A stretch of DNA of 64,000 nucleotides from Glycine soja (GCF_004193775.1 NC_041018.1:30959940-31023939), one strand, 5' to 3'; counted from the stretch's first letter, positions 47,236 to 59,790 are shown. Numbers and translations are program-made. The notes: generated by a model not told the origin, from the sequence alone.

Positions 47236-47544
47236 TAGACGTAGGGTGTTGCTAGGTGCATCTGCATTATTGCTTGTGCACCTAACAATTTTAATTAATT
47301 CTGTAAATGCCCCTATGCTTTCTTCTTCCTTTTTAAGTTGGTTTCGAAGCTTTTTTCATTTATGCTTCCATGCTTTGTTCTTCGCTTTCTCCCTTTCGTG
47401 TTGGTTTTATATTGTTGAGAGAGGTGACGCTTCGGTCGAGGTGAAAGTGTTACGGAGGTTCGTCGGTGGTGATTGTTGTGGTGGTTGGTTCGGTTGTTAA
47501 CGAACATCGGTCGGAGGTATGCCGTAGAATTTTTGTGTTTGCAT

Positions 47545-47745
47545 AACATACGGATTACATATGGATTATGTAATCCGTAAGTTAAATTAAAACATATGGA
47601 TTACTTAATCCGTATGGTTTATATGAATTACATAATCCTTATAAAACATACGGATTACTTAATCTGTATGGTTTATACGAATTAGATAATCCATATAAAC
47701 CATACGAAGTAAGTAATTCGTATGGTTTATACGGTTACTGAATTT
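47545..47745. repeat. MULE 1 left palindromes (ACGGATTAC..TAATCCGT)
   Basis: Repeated ATACGGATTACTTAATCCG palindromes with degenerate copies, joined by TATGGTTTATA spacers, lie in the intron after the leader exon. Confidence 0.8.
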
Positions 47746-48304
47746 TTTTGGAATAAAAAGAAATATTAAAATTTTAAATTTTTTTAAATTATAAATATGT
47801 TAGTATTTATTGTTTTAAATAAAAATTATTTGTTTATATGTTTATTTAAAATATAATTTGTATTATTGTTTTAAATGTGTTTAAAGAAGTGTAGATTGAT
47901 AATTAATTTATAATTACTTTTTTTTTATATTTTTAAAATGGTATGACTTGTAAGATAATTTATAGTTGTAATTTATGGATAATTTATTTGAGTTTTTGTG
48001 TTGTAAAATTGATTGTTTTGTGTAGTAATAATTTGATGAATTATAATTAAGTTGAATAAAATAATTTATTTGACTACATATGTTGCGATTATAATTTTTT
48101 TTTTATGTATTATATGGTTATGAATTGTATGTATAAAAAGTTGACGTTATTGGTTTTTAATATATAGGGTTGTCAGTTTTAATGTTTATAAAATGGTATG
48201 TAGTAAAAAATAACGTAGGGTTTTGTGTGATAGTATATGTATGATGTGGTTAGGTGTTGTTTGTTTGTGATGTTGAAAATTTTGCATGTGTATGTATTGT
48301 TAAG

Positions 48305-51264
48305 ATGGACGAAGATCAATAAATGTATAACAATATAATGTCTGAAGAAGTTGATATGAATGATGAAAATGAAGACGAAGTTGGTGTGAATGAAGAAGAA
48401 CATCTTGATTGTTCTGATGTGTTCAATACTTCTCAAGGAATAATGTGATTTATTGTTATTAAATTTATAAAATGAATGTCCCTTTGAAGACTAAAATTGT
48501 GTGTCTTGCATTGTAGGTGTTTGCTACCCGAGATGATGTTTTGTAGTGGGCTCGATCAATCATTTATGAAATTGGATTTGTGGCAATGATTATGAAGTCA
48601 GACATAAACAATGGTATGAGAGGAAAAACTTCATTTGTGTTAATTTGTTGTAAAAGGAATGGTCAGTATAGGTTTAGGAAGAAAGATTTTGTTAGAAGAG
48701 ATACTGACAGTAGGAAATATGGGTGTCCCTTTAAGCTTCATGGGAAACCAGTGGTTGGAGAGCAAGGTTGGATGGTGAAGTTAATGTGTGGGAGTCACAA
48801 TCATGAATTGGCTAAGTTATTAGTTGGACATCCATACCCTGGTCGATTGACTAAGGATGAGAAGACAATTATTGCTGATATGACAAAGTCAATGGTGAAA
48901 CCAATAAATATTCTGCTAACGTTGAAGGAGCACAATGCCAATAGTTGTACAACAATTAAACAAATATACAATGCAAGAAGTGTATACCGTTCTTCCATAA
49001 GAGGCAATGATACTGAAATACAAAATCTAATGAAGCTTCTTGAACGGGATCAATATATTCATTGGCATAGATTAAAGGATGAAGATGTTGTACGTGATAT
49101 CTTCTGGTGTCATCCTAATGCAGTGAAGTTATACAATGCATGTAATTTGATGTTTTGGATAGATAATACCTACAGAACAAACAGGTCCATTACTTGACTT
49201 TGTTGGTGTGACACCAACGGGGATGACATTCTCTACTGGTTTTGCATATTTGGAGGGAGAATATGTAAATAGTGTGGTATGTGCTCTAGAATGGTTTTGA
49301 GGTCTTTTTCTAAGACGTGATGCCCTCCCTGGAGTTATTGTGACCGATAGAGACCTAGCATTGATGAATGCAGTGAAAACTGTATTTTGTGAGTGTACTA
49401 ACTTGTTGTGTAGGTTTCACATCGATAAGAATGTCAAGGCAAACTGTAAATCCCTAATTGGTCAAAAAAATGCATGAGTATGTCATGGATGCCTGGGGGA
49501 GTTTGGTTGATTGTCGCTTCGAGCATCAGTTTGATGATTGCCTTAAAAAGTTTGAAATTGCTTGTTCACCATGGCCAATGTTTGTTGACTATGTTAATGA
49601 AACATGGATAATTCCCCACAAGGAAAAATTTGTTAAAGCCTGAACAAATAAGGTGATGCACTTAGGAAACACAACAACAAACATGTATGAAAATGTTCAT
49701 GTTTCTTTTTATTAGGGTTGATGAATTCATAGATTTTAATTATTGTATTTTTTTATTGGGATTTGTGTATTTGAAATATAAGGTTGAATCTGCTCATTGG
49801 GCTTTAAAAAGACTATTACAAAATAGCCTTGGAGACCTATGTAGTGTTTGGGATGCCATGAACAACATGATCATGCTGCAACACACTAAAATTAAGGCAT
49901 CCTTTGAGACAAGTACACATGTGGTTGGACATGTTTTTAAAGTTACCTTATATAAGAGGTTACTTGGCATGGTTTCAAGGTATGTTGTAAATCAGATTGT
50001 TGTTGAGTATAAACGTGTATATTATGTTGGCAAAAACCCTTCTTGTTGTGGATGTGTGATGAGAACTACTCACGATCTTCCATGTGCATGTGAGCTATCC
50101 AAATATAGTCTTGGTACCATCCCACTTGAGACAATCCATATGTTTTGGCGGAGGCTAAGTTTTTCAGACCAAGGGTTAAATGAGCCCCAAGTGACCTTAA
50201 CCAAAGAGATGGAAATCATATCCAAGTGATTTGAGGAGCTTGATGTTTGTAGCAAAGTAACTCTAAAGAGTAAACTCTGGGAAATTTCCTACCCTGATCT
50301 TAACTCTATGTGTCCTCCTCCAGAAAAGGTCAACACCAAAGGTGCACAGAAGAAACCGATGACCAAACACCAAAGATCAACAAAGCGCGATCCGTCTTAC
50401 TGGGAGTGTGTTGATCCTTTACATTTTGTGCAAAATAGTAATTCTTCAGTCAAACGTAGTGCATCATCTTCTGACCATGCCATTCCAAGAAGGACCATGC
50501 CGATGTTGGATCAATTTCATTTGTTTGTTCATGATTCCATTGAAAACATTATGGATTTGAAAGCTGACGGTAATTGTGGATATCATGCAATTGTTGCACT
50601 ATTAGGTATGGGTGAAGATTCATGGTCATTGGTGTGCAACCATTTGCTTAAAGAACTTACCAAATGGTCTGATGAGTATATCAACCTCTTTTGTGGCATA
50701 GACAGATTTGAGGAATTAAAGAGGTCCCTACTTGTTGATGGATTATCCATGGCATATAATTTATGTTTTGTTTTTTTTTAAATTTAGTTTAAATAAATGT
50801 CATCCGTATATCTGGTTCATCCAGGTTACTATGGATAAGTGGATAGATATAATTGACATGGGATATGTCATTGCATCAAGGTATAATGTAATTCTTGTAT
50901 CATTGTCTCTGCAACAAAGCATGACATTTTTTCCTCTTAGAAGTCAACCACCAACAAATTCTTTTGTGCATCACATAATATGTATTGGTCATGTCTTTGG
51001 CAATCATTTTGTTCAGGTACATTCATTGTAATGGTATTTTTAAATTAATGAAAATAATTATGTTATCATAACTTGAAATTGTTTGTGCTTGTGTAACAGG
51101 TTTATTTAAGAGTCTGTTGTCCGTTACTACCTCTAGCTTTGTTATGGTCTAGGAATTGTCATCCTCAGGCAAAGCAGTGGCCAACTTCATATATTAGTAG
51201 AATGCATCAGTACCGAAATTTGATGATGTTGAAAAAAGACTATGTTGATTTAAGTGAAGAGTGA
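48305..51264 (+). pseudogene. MULE transposase with SWIM-like motif and C-terminal OTU protease domain
   Basis: An ATG at 48305 opens an acidic leader (stop at codon 6); exon 2 starts at 48519. A FAR1/WRKY-GCM1-type zinc-binding N-terminus (YGCPFKLHGKPVVGEQGWMV, CGSHNHELAK) is followed by the MULE catalytic core: Asp in WIDNTYRTN (49155), Asp in VIVTDRDLALMNA (about 49340), and Glu in VESAHWALKRL (49783). A SWIM-like CGCVMRTTHDLPCACEL lies at 50050, with Cys in place of the usual final His. The last part (50308-51264, introns after about 50735 and 51016) is an OTU domain with LKADGNCGYHAIVALLGMG, catalytic Cys present, and HIICIGHVFGNHFVQV with the His. Stops (48547 TAG, 49299 TGA) and frameshifts (about 49190, 49475) disable the copy. 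MULE transposases cut the element; the OTU part is a predicted deubiquitinase fold of unknown role. Confidence 0.85.
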
Positions 51265-51550
51265 ACATTTAGGCTTCAATGACATTGTAATGTCCTACAT
51301 TAATATATAATTATTTCTTACATTAAAGTTCACTGTTTTGGGTTACTATATTACTTAGGGTTTAGTCTTACGTGTATTGTTAGAGTTAAGTGTGACATGA
51401 AAACCTAGGTTTAGTGTTATGCTTTAGGGTTAAATGATTTATGCTTGGCAATAATAATATTAAAAACAATTCAAATAAAATTGGTAAAACAAAAATGTTG
51501 TCAAACAAAATAAAATGATAAACATAGTCTACAAATGACAAACATAGTCT
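51265..51550. other. Spacer between the convergent MULE 1 genes
   Basis: AT-rich, no coding signal. Probably 3' UTRs and terminators of both genes. Confidence 0.5.
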
Positions 51551-53527
51551 TTATGCATGATCCGTGTGCTGCCTTCGTCGCGACCTCACATATTCATTGC
51601 GATCCACAGTGGCACCCCTAGCGATCCTTAGGAATTATTGCATGACCTCGTGTGCTTCTGTGCGTTGAGTCACTATCCTTAGGTTGAGCAACCGCTCCAA
51701 CCTTTTTGCAATTATTTCACAAGCCTCCTATGACATTGACAACAACGCATAAGGTATTACCATATTGCATAATTAAATTAAATGAAATTAAGAATAACAT
51801 GAATTAAAATGTTACCACTGCATATCTAGGCTGCTCCACATCAGAATGTGCTTGTGCAGGTGCTTCCTCCATAGATGCTGCCGCCACCGGGAACTCAGGC
51901 ATATCTGGTTCCACATATGTCTCATCTTGCATGACAGGTGGACATCGGTGGATCACCGGGATGTGTCGGCCTCACGAATGGATGTGAAATCATGTAGAAC
52001 CAGTTCATGTAGTCCGGTGTACATTGTCCAGGCACAACACAAATCTGGCCCACCGATGCAAGGTAGTCGGAGAAATGCATCCATCTATCATCAATGTCTT
52101 CGAAGCACAGTCTTGGACCCACACAGTATGGAGGAATCGTCTAAACATACCCAAATTGCCGCCCCACCTTCTTTGGTTGGTGTATGACAACAATGGGACC
52201 CCATCGGATATGTCCAGAAAAGCATGAAATGAGGTCAAACTCTCGAACTACACGGTGGTCACTGTAAGGCATCCAACAAACATTAGCTATCGTCAGTTGA
52301 TCTAGACGCTTCCGATACATCGATGCTGGTAATGCCTTCATAGATGTCCAGCGGTAGGCACATGGTGACCTTTCATCATAGTCCGAGTCCTTAAAAGCCT
52401 TAGCAATAAATGGAAAATACTCATAAATCCAACATTACACAAATTTGATCATAACAAAAAAAATTTGCATAAACATATAAAAAAAATATTAAAATCAATT
52501 AAATAACAATCATTGACAATTACCTATAATAGTGTGATATATCCAACAAGTTATCTGTCGTCTTGCAAGCATCATTCAAATTATCGTACATATGCACTAG
52601 GGCGGCAACTCCCCATGCGTAGCTTTCACTCTGACTGAGGTCTCAGAAGGCGTCCAAGAACACGACATGCGCGTGTGTTGCACTCTTGTTAGCAAAAAGA
52701 GTGCAACCTAACAAATGTAGGAATTAAGCTCGAGCTGCTATAGTTCAGTATCCGGCCTCACATTTACTATGATAAATCTCTCGTAGCCACGATAGACGTA
52801 CGTATGCCCCATGACACTGTACTGTCTCAGCTCTAGCTTCATCTCCAGTGACTTCAAGTAACTCCACTAACATCAACACCGCTTAGTCGACATGAAAAGT
52901 GTCGAAGTTTTGGAATGCGCCTATGATGGGCAGATGAAGCAAATAGGCCACATCATCGAGGGCGATGGTGACCTCTCCTACTGCAAGATGGAAAATGCTC
53001 ATTTCTTTATGCCACCTCTCGACAAAAGCTAATATAAGTCCTCAATCGCCAGTGTCCAATGAACATGCGATCAAAGGACTTAATCCTGTGCCAGCGACTA
53101 GCCCTTCAATTTCAACAGCAGGCCTCCCAAATTTCTGAACCTTCCTTCCATAGGAGGATAGCTTCAATTCAGGACGTTCCTAAAAAAATTAAAATAATTT
53201 TAACAATAATAACAAATACTTATTGAAATATAATTTATTAAAAACTATAAATACCTCTCCGTTCCAAACAATGACTGCAACATGATCAATATAGGCAGTC
53301 AACACTGATAGGTCACACGACCTGCCTAGAAAACCCTCAGCATCATCAACAACTTCTTCAGCATATTGGAATACCTCTTCAGTTGCGTCATCCACGTGAG
53401 GAGCATCCTTAGCAACAGTGGCAGCTTCCCGTTGCCTACGTGAGGATGCTGTGGGCTTTCGCCGCTGTGGAACATAATCTGAATCACAATTATCCTCTCT
53501 CCCAGGGCTCTTCCTATAACTTTGCAT
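51551..53527 (-). pseudogene. Plant mobile domain (PMD) protein gene of MULE 1
   Basis: Exon 1 starts at 53527 with a basic and acidic leader (SPGREDNCDSDYVPQRRKP) and ends at LSVLTAYIDHVAVIVWNGE, donor about 53253. The PMD core (aminotransferase-like, PF10536 type) follows on the minus strand to about 52525: TGLSPLIACSLDTGD, FVERWHKEMSIFHLAVGE, VTIALDDVAYLLHLPI, ECHGAYVRLSWL-like CHGAYVRLSWLREIYHSK, LLGCTLFANKSATHAHV. A second block at 52400-51920 (YRKRLDQLTIANVCWMPYSD, FSGHIRWGPIVVIHQPKKVG) and a short last exon (ERLLNLRIVTQRTEAHEV-like, 51735) complete the family. At least five in-frame stops occur. PMD genes also exist in the host, where some act in silencing; here the domain belongs to a transposon. 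Confidence 0.8.
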
Positions 53528-53579
53528 AAGACACGACCTAAACCTTTAGTTCTAACCATAATCTGCAAATTTCTACGTA

Positions 53580-54170
53580 CATAATTTTTTTTTGTCAAAA
53601 TTCAAACAATACTTAAATCAATTACAATACAATCATTCCTAAATAAAAAAATTATTTTAGAGTTAAAACAAAAATAAAACCAATATATTTATAATTAAAA
53701 GAAATAACTATTTAAAAACATAATTCAAAACAAACTATTTTTTATTTATCTAATAAACAATAACTATTTACAAACAAATAATAAAATAATATATTTATAC
53801 TTCATTCAAAAAAAATATTTATAAACAAATACAAAATTAATATATTTACAATTAAAATTAATAACTATTTCAAAACATAATTCTAAATAAACTATTTTTG
53901 TATAAAACACAAACAATACCTATTTTTAAAACAAAATTAAAATTTATATATTTATAATTACTAATAAAATAACTATTTAAAATCATAATTCAAAATAAAC
54001 TATTTTTTTATTTATCTAATAAACAATAAATATTTACAATCAAATAATAAAATAATATATTTATATTTGATAAAAAATATATTTATAAACAAATTAACAT
54101 ACAGATCATATGATCCGTATAATATATTTACAATTACAAATAAAATAACTATCAAAAAAATAAATTTTCA
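53580..54170. repeat. AT-rich direct repeats in the MULE 1 right end
   Basis: AATAACTATTT(A/C)AAAACATAATTC-type units recur at about 53703, 53866 and 53968, the first and third with a shared continuation of about 100 bases. Confidence 0.6.
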
Positions 54171-54245
54171 TTTTTTTAATAATTAAAAAATTAACATACG
54201 GATCATATGATCCGTATAACTCGTACAGATCATATGATCCATATG
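54097..54245. repeat. MULE 1 right palindromes (ACGGATCATATGATCCGT)
   Basis: Three palindromes, perfect in the middle copy (TACGGATCATATGATCCGTA), lie in the position that mirrors the left array but with a different centre. Confidence 0.85.
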
Positions 54246-54485
54246 AAGCAAAAAACAAACCAACCACCAGGAGCCATTAACAACGAGAATGAAGCTTACC
54301 TTGACGGCAGAAGCAGCACAAATCTGTGGAGACTCCTCAATGACGACAACAGAAGAACTCAACGACGACGACGCGGAGGAAACTAAGGAAGACGAAGCAA
54401 GAAGAGGTATTTGTAATTTTAAATAAATGTTATTTTCATAAGTAATTGTTATTTTTTGTTAAAATGATTTATATTATCATTTCAA

Positions 54486-56032
54486 GAACGTCTTGAGCTG
54501 AAATTATGCTCCTGAGATTGAAGGCTTAGTGGTTGTCACAGGATTAAGTCCTCTGATCACATGTTTGTTGGACACTGGTGATCAGGGACTTATGTTTGCT
54601 TTCATGGAGAGGTGGCATAAGGAAACTAGTAGTTTCCATCTGCCAGTAGGAGATATGACTATCACCTTGGATGATATGGCAATGTTGCTGCATTTGCCCA
54701 TTACAGGCGCGTTCCATACTTTTGAGTCTCTTCATGTGGACGATACCATCTTGCAACTAGTGGAATTGCTTGAAGTAAGTGCTGAAGAGGCACGAGCTGA
54801 GACAATACAATGCCATGGGGCATATGTTCGACTTTCCTGGCTGCGAGACGTATATCGGAGCAAATGTGACACAACACAGTGGACACCCGCAGCTCAGGTG
54901 TATTTGTTGCATCTTCTTGGTTGCACACTCTTTGCTAACAAGAGTGCCACACACATTCATATGCTGCACCGCTGCATATGTATGACAATCTGAATGATGC
55001 ATCAAAGAGCACGACCAGACAGCTTGCAGGATATATCAAACTTTTATAGGTCATTTGAAATTTTATTCAAAATATATATTTACTTGTTTACTCTATATTG
55101 AGAAATGTGTTTAATTGATTTGTTTGGAAAATATGTGTAATGCTGGATCTATGAGCACTTTCCCTCTAATTGTTATGTTGTTGCTGCTAAGGATTATGAT
55201 GAGAGGAAACCACGTGCCTACCGTTGGAAGTCTGGAAAGGCATTACTAGTATCGATGTATCGTAGGCGGTTGGATAGATTGACGTCTGATGCTGTATGTT
55301 GGATTTCGTATGGTCACCATTGTGCATTCATAGAGTTTGAGGTTATCTGTTTATTTTTGGGACATATTAGATGGGGTCTGTTTATTGTCATACACCAAGT
55401 GAAGAGGGTTGTTCGATAGTTTGGGTATGTGCATACCATTCCTCCACACCCTACTGCTCCTTCTCTCTGTATAGAAGACATTGATGATAGATGGATTCAG
55501 TTTTCCAAATACATTGCACTAGTTGGTCAGATATGTGTAGCGCTTAGGCAGTGTTCACCAGACTACATGGATTGGTTCTACTTAATATCTCATCCCTTTA
55601 TGAGTCTGGCACAGCCTAGGGATCCTCCTAGACAGCCCCACGTGTAGTAGTATGACACATTTGTCGAACCACATGTTACTCAGCATCCAGTAGCAACAAT
55701 GGGTATGAATGAAGTAGCTGAAGATGCACATGCTGGTGTAGAGCCGCCTCGACATGCAGTGGTAAAATACGTTTTCAAATCTAATTGTTACTAAATTTAT
55801 GTGAACATTCATTAACCCTTAACATTATTTGTTTTTGTTTTTAATAATGTCATAGGAGGATTGCCAAGCAATAGCTGAAAGGTTGGAGCGGTTGCTCAAC
55901 CTAAGGATAGTCACTAAAGGCATAGAGACATACGATATCTTGGAGGACTGCTTGCAGATCGCTAGAGGTGTGATTGCGGATCACAATGTATATATGCGGT
56001 CGCGACAAAGGCAACACATTGAAGATGCATGA
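54486..56032 (+). pseudogene. Plant mobile domain (PMD) protein gene of MULE 2
   Basis: It starts at the second exon (ERLELK at 54486), then VVTGLSPLITCLLDTGDQGL, FMERWHKETSSFHLPVGDM, TITLDDMAMLLHLPITGAF, CHGAYVRLSWLRDVYRSK and LLGCTLFANKSATHIHML in one 154-codon frame. After a frameshift near 54990 come YRRRLDRLTSDAVCWI (about 55260), FLGHIRWGLFIVIHQVKRVV, and the IDDRWIQFSKYIALVGQICV block at 55480. The last exon (ERLERLLNLRIVTKGIE) begins near 55855 and ends at 56032. Exon 1, the leader and the terminus are absent. It is better preserved than the element 1 copy. Confidence 0.8.
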
Positions 56033-56302
56033 AGAGTTATTTTAGTTACCTTATTTTATATGATTGAAGAACGTTAATTGTTTAAGTTATATTTTTAATT
56101 TTAAATTAATAATGAATTTACATTATTATGTTTATCTTTTAGTAACCCTAATTAGTGAAACCAACTTAATTATTTAAGTAACACTAATAACGTGATTAAT
56201 GGATTCAATGTGACGTAAAGACATTAAGTAAGTAAATGTTAACTCGAATGAAACACATGTATATTATCATTTTAGATCACAAGCACACAAGTAGGTAAAT
56301 GT

Positions 56303-59272
56303 TTAATCTTCATCTAAATCAACATATTATGTATTCAACCTTGAAAAATTTGTATACTGTTGCATTCTACTAATATATGGTGTGGACCACTGCTTTGCCT
56401 AATGATGACAATGTGTAGACCATAACAACGCTACTGGCGGTAACGAACAACTATCCCTTAGAAATACCTATTATATAAGAACATACACATTTAAAATACC
56501 ATGGTGCAAATATTTTCACAATAATTACACAGAGAGGATGACTCATGCATTTACTTGAACAAAATGATTACCATACACTTGATCGATACATATCACACGA
56601 TGCATAGAAGAATTTGTTGGTGGTTGACTTCTAAGAGGAAAAAATGTCATGCTTTGTCGGAGTGAGAGAGAGAAAAGGATCACATTATACCTTGATGCAA
56701 TGACATATCTCATGTCAGTTATATTCATCCACTTGTCCATGGTAACATATATGTAATAGTCAACAAATTGAATTTAGCGAATGCAAATATAATCGAACAA
56801 CATGTAACATTAAAGTTATATACTATACCATGGATGATCCATCAATAAGTAGGGACTGCTTTAATTCCTCAAATCAATCTATACCACCAACCAAGTTTAT
56901 ATAGTCATCAGATCATTTTGGAAGTTCTTTAAGCAAATGGTTACACACCAATGACCATGAATCTTCACCCATACCTAATAGAGCAGCAACTGCATGATAT
57001 CCACAATCACCATCAGCTTTCACATCAGAAATGTTTACAATGGAATCATGAATGCATGGATGAAATTGATCCAACATCGACATGGTCCTTCTTTCAAATG
57101 GTTGCTCAGATGATGATGCACTACGTTTCACTGACGAATTACTATTCTACATGGAATGTAAATGCATCAACATACTCCCTGTACGAGGGATCACGCTTTG
57201 TAGATCTTTGTTGCTTGGTCATTGGTCTCTTCTGAGCACCTTTTGTTTTCACCTTTTCTGGAGGAGCACACATAGATCAGGGTAAGCAATTTCCCGAAGT
57301 TTACTCTTCAAAGTAACTTTGCCACAAACATCAAGCTCTTCAAATCACTTGAAAATGGTTTCCATCTCTTTGGTTATGCATACTTGGGGCTTAGATAACC
57401 CTAGGTCTGAAAAACTTAGCCTCCGTCAAAACATATGGATTGTCTCAAGTAATATGGTACCAACAACATATTTGGATAGTTCACATGCACATGGAAGATC
57501 GTGAGTAGTTCTCATCACACATCCACAACAAGAAGGGTTTTTGCCAGCACAATGTACACGCTCAAACTCAGCAACAATCTGATTTAAAACATACCTTGAT
57601 ACCATGCCAAGTAGTCTCTTTATAAGGTAATTTTAAACACATGTCCAACCACATGTGTGTTTGTCTCAAAAGATGCCTTAATTTAAGTGTATTGCAGTGT
57701 GATCATGTTGTTCATGGCTTCCCAAACATTACATAGGTCTCCAAGGCTATTTTGTAGTAGTCTCTTTAAGGCCTAATAAGCAGACTCAACCCTGCATATG
57801 AGATACACAACCAATAGAAGAAACACATTATTTTTTTATGCATTCAATCGTAAAACCTGACAAGTTTATATATTTAAAAATTTCATACCTGTTAGTTGTC
57901 GTGTTTCCTAAGTGCATGACCTTATTTGTCTAGGCTTTAACAAATCTTTCTTTGTGAGGAATTATGTTTGTTTGGTTGACATAGTCAATAAACATTGGCC
58001 ATGGTAAGCAAACAATTTCAAACTTCTTAAGACACTCATCAAACTGTTTCTCAGAAGGACAATCCACTAAACTCCCACAGGCTTCCATTACATAATCTCA
58101 TGCATTTTTTTGACCAACAAGGGTTTTACACTTTGCCTTCACATTCTTATCAATGTGAAACCGACACAACAAATTCGTAGACTCACGGAATACAATTTTT
58201 ACTGCATTCATCAATGATAGATCTCTGTTGGTAACAATAACTCCAGGGAGTGCATCACGTCTGAGGAAAAGACCACGAAACCTTTGTAGAGCCCAAACAA
58301 CGTTATTCAGACGTTCTCCCTCTAAATAGGCAAATGCAGTAGAGAATGTTATCCCTGTTGGTGTCACCAACAATATCAAGTAACAACAACTTGTACATAT
58401 TTGTTTTGTAGGTACTGTCTATCAAAAATATCAAATTACAAGCATTGGTTAATTTGACTGCATTAGGATGACTCCAAAATATGTCACACACAACATTTTC
58501 ATCCTTTAATCTATGTCAATGATTATATTGATCCTGTTCAATAAGCCTTATTAGTTGGTGCATATTATTATTATTGCCTCTTATGGAAGAACGATAAGCA
58601 TTTCTTGCATTGTATATTTGCTTGATTGTTGTATTACTATTGGCATTGTGCTCCTTCAACGTTAGAAGAATATTTATGGGTTTGACCATTGACTTTGTCA
58701 TATCAGCAACAATTATCTTCCCATCCTTAGTTAGTCTACCAGCATATGGATGTCCAACTAAAGACTTTGCCAATTCATGATTGTGACTCCCACAAATTAA
58801 ATTCACCATCCATCCTTCGCCCCCCACAACTAGTTTTGCATGCAGCTTAAATGGACACCCATCTTTTCTTCTACCAGTACATGTTCTTACCAAATCCTTC
58901 TTCTTGGCCCTATACTGACCACTCCTTTAACAACCAATTAAAACAAATGAGGTCCTTCCTCTAATACCATTATTTGTGTCTAACCTCATAATCACTGCCA
59001 CAAATCCAATTTCATAAGCAACAGATCAAGCCCATTGCAGAACATCATCATGGGTAGCAAACACCTTCAATGCAATCCATACATCTTTAGTTTTCAACTA
59101 ATGTTCATTTAATTACTTTAATAAAGATAAATCATATTAATATTTGAGAAGTATTGAATGCATCAGAACAATCAACATGTTCTTCATTCACATCACCTTT
59201 GTCTTCATTTTGTTCATTCATATAAACTCCTTAGGACATTACACTATCATACATCTACTGATCTTCATCCAT
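56303..59272 (-). pseudogene. MULE 2 transposase-OTU gene
   Basis: The ATG is at 59272 and a TAG is at codon 6, as in element 1. The N-terminal zinc-binding part (DGCPFKLHAKLVVGGEGWMV, CGSHNHELAKSLVGHPYAG) spans 58893-58516. The catalytic core includes FLIDSTYKTNMY (about 58440), VIVTNRDLSLMNAVKIVF (58240; the second Asp motif reads TNRD instead of TDRD) and a SWIM-like CGCVMRTTHDLPCACEL equivalent near 57540-57480. The OTU domain is split over 57131-56913 and 56740-56543 (VKADGDCGYHAVAALLGMG: the Asn before the catalytic Cys is Asp; HRVICIDQVYGNHFVQV retains the His) with a last exon at 56460-56303. Several stops and frameshifts are present. Confidence 0.82.
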
Positions 59273-59597
59273 CTTAACAAAATATTTCAAAATTTCAATA
59301 ACAAATAAAACACCCCTAACCACACCAAAATTATACTCATATAATTTTTGCATTTTTTACTACACTTATTAATATAATAAGTTAAACAAATAAAAACAAA
59401 TAACAAAAATTCTTTCTAAATTTTTAAACCCTAAATATTACTTTCTTAGTATACAAACTATAACTATCAGATGAATATTCTGATTAAATCTATTTAATTG
59501 TTTTATGCTTATCAATTGTAATTTTTCTAACTAAAAAATTAAAAAACTTTTTAAAAAATTAAATTTAAACATAATTAAAAAATATATTTATCAACCT

Positions 59598-59790
59598 TAC
59601 GGATTGGGAATCCGTATGTTTCCTACGGATTAGGAATCCGTATACTACTTACGGATTGGTAATCTGTAGGAAGCATACGGATTGTCAATCCGTAAGCTTC
59701 GTATGGATTACCAATTCGTAAGAAGTATACAAATTCACTCTAATACTGATTTTCAATCCATAAGTTTATTTAATTTTATGGATTACCAAT
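59598..59790. repeat. MULE 2 terminal-side palindromes (ACGGATTGGNAATCCGT)
   Basis: About five palindromes TACGGATTGG(T/G)AATCCGTA and variants with AGG or GTC centres, joined by CTTCCTAC-like spacers, sit in the intron after the leader exon. Confidence 0.85.

Larger units (their letters stand above)
47236..54421 (+). mobile_element. Mutator-like element 1 (MULE with OTU and PMD genes)
   Basis: The left end near 47245 reads GTAGGGTGTTGCTAGGTGCA and folds on itself (TAGGTGCA..TGCACCTA, about 47251-47287). A leader exon and intron with palindromic repeats follow, then a transposase gene (plus) and a PMD gene (minus) in tail-to-tail order. At the right end the leader, donor and palindromes are mirrored (54100-54415), but the outermost ~50 bases are missing and the sequence passes into MULE 2. 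Exact ends and target duplication are therefore not available. Confidence 0.75.

Noticed and set aside
50308..51264. Independent host OTU gene
   Set aside because: The same arrangement recurs next to the transposase in MULE 2, so it is part of the transposon gene.
51551..53527. Host protein phosphatase 7 long-form-like gene
   Set aside because: Similar sequences carry that name in plant annotations, but only the PMD domain is visible, with no phosphatase motifs, and it lies inside the MULE.
53189..53598. Overlapping second minus-strand frame at 53326-53598
   Set aside because: Shadow of the PMD exon 1 frame, which has the better amino-acid pattern and a matching splice donor.
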